A stretch of DNA of 5,566 nt from the NCBI GenBank assembly GCA_030043495.1, contig JASHXO010000122.1, positions 1-5,566 on the forward strand, given 5' to 3'. The notes beneath the pieces are model-generated. The model ran no database searches, had not been told where the DNA came from, and saw nothing but the letters and a program-made list of their open reading frames with translations. This DNA is from Candidatus Rhabdochlamydia sp. Its GTDB lineage: Bacteria > Chlamydiota > Chlamydiia > Chlamydiales > Rhabdochlamydiaceae. Shown one piece after another: positions 5,494 to 5,566 of this stretch (the first letter of the stretch is position 1; every line of letters starts with the position of its first letter). Both the position numbers and the translations under genes were made by a program.

Positions 5494-5566
5494 AGCACAT
5501 ATGCCCCTGTAATTAATGCACTTGTCGAAGAACTCGGGCAACAAGGATTACATGGTCTCAGCGAAC
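5482..5566 (+). CDS. N-terminus of a probable IS256/mutator-family transposase (partial)
   Basis: The reading frame opens with ATG after an excellent ribosome site, AAGGAG at 5471-5476 with five bases of spacing, and runs off the window after 28 full codons with no stop. The start reads MISNSTYAPVINALVEELGQ and continues QGLHGLSE. Mutator-type (IS256) DDE transposases commonly begin with a short helical segment of this kind (a hydrophobic LV-E-LGxxG run leading to a leader such as LSEVLRILVNEAM), and that resemblance is the only basis for the call. The DDE catalytic residues would lie far downstream. It is too short to be certain; a different small-helix protein is possible. Its start overlaps a stem that could limit translation. 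Confidence 0.5.
   Translation, partial: MISNSTYAPVINALVEELGQQGLHGLSE

Larger units (their letters stand above)
5370..5566 (+). mobile_element. probable left end of an IS256-family insertion sequence, cut by the window
   Basis: The transposase-like reading frame at 5482 implies that an insertion sequence begins just upstream. A possible left end lies near 5370, where GTAGTGTAACATTG begins a stretch whose TGTAA repeats (5374-5378 and 5389-5393) recall the termini of mutator-type elements. The right end is outside the window, so terminal repeats and the usual 8-9 bp target duplication cannot be checked, and the boundary is a guess. The leader also holds TTTTTCAATA (5400-5409) paired with TATTGAAAAA (5422-5431), a 10-bp stem with a 12-base loop. 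Confidence 0.35.

Overview
The window reads as accessory-flanked core metabolism from a chlamydia-like bacterium. The lineage is an inference: the three-gene pyruvate dehydrogenase cluster (E1-alpha, E1-beta, single-lipoyl E2) has the sequence style I associate with Chlamydiales, and a neighbouring gene looks like an injected cysteine-protease effector. The many small inverted-repeat elements recall the larger genomes of amoeba-associated chlamydiae rather than the compact Chlamydia genus. No rRNA, tRNA or CRISPR was seen.

Layout: 1-101 is A/T-rich with one small hairpin. A 56-residue putative lipoprotein, started by GTG, occupies 102-272. pdhA (363-1409) and pdhB (1440-2420) follow 30 bp apart. 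The expected tight pdhB-pdhC junction is broken by a 326-bp non-coding inverted-repeat element (2421-2746) with a TAA target duplication; pdhC (2762-4069) starts just beyond it and keeps its own ribosome binding site. A second, unrelated-looking 169-bp near-perfect hairpin element (4066-4234) sits on the pdhC stop codon. A convergent minus-strand gene (4283-5296) then encodes a 337-residue protein with a Cys/His/Asp pattern of the YopT/AvrPphB (C58) peptidase type. The window ends in the first 28 codons of a plus-strand ORF (from 5482) resembling the N-terminus of an IS256/mutator-family transposase, with a hairpin over its start codon.

How it works together: PdhA and PdhB form the thiamine-diphosphate E1 decarboxylase and PdhC is the lipoyl acyltransferase core; together with an E3 encoded elsewhere they convert pyruvate to acetyl-CoA. 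Both non-coding elements are placed so that they reuse the stop codons of pdhB and pdhC, leaving the proteins intact while adding strongly folding RNA between and after the genes. The putative effector lies between the second element and the transposon-like end, is more A/T-rich than the pdh genes, and is plausibly acquired or mobile cargo. The items most worth follow-up are the effector-like protease, the two miniature elements, and the transposase leader hairpin.
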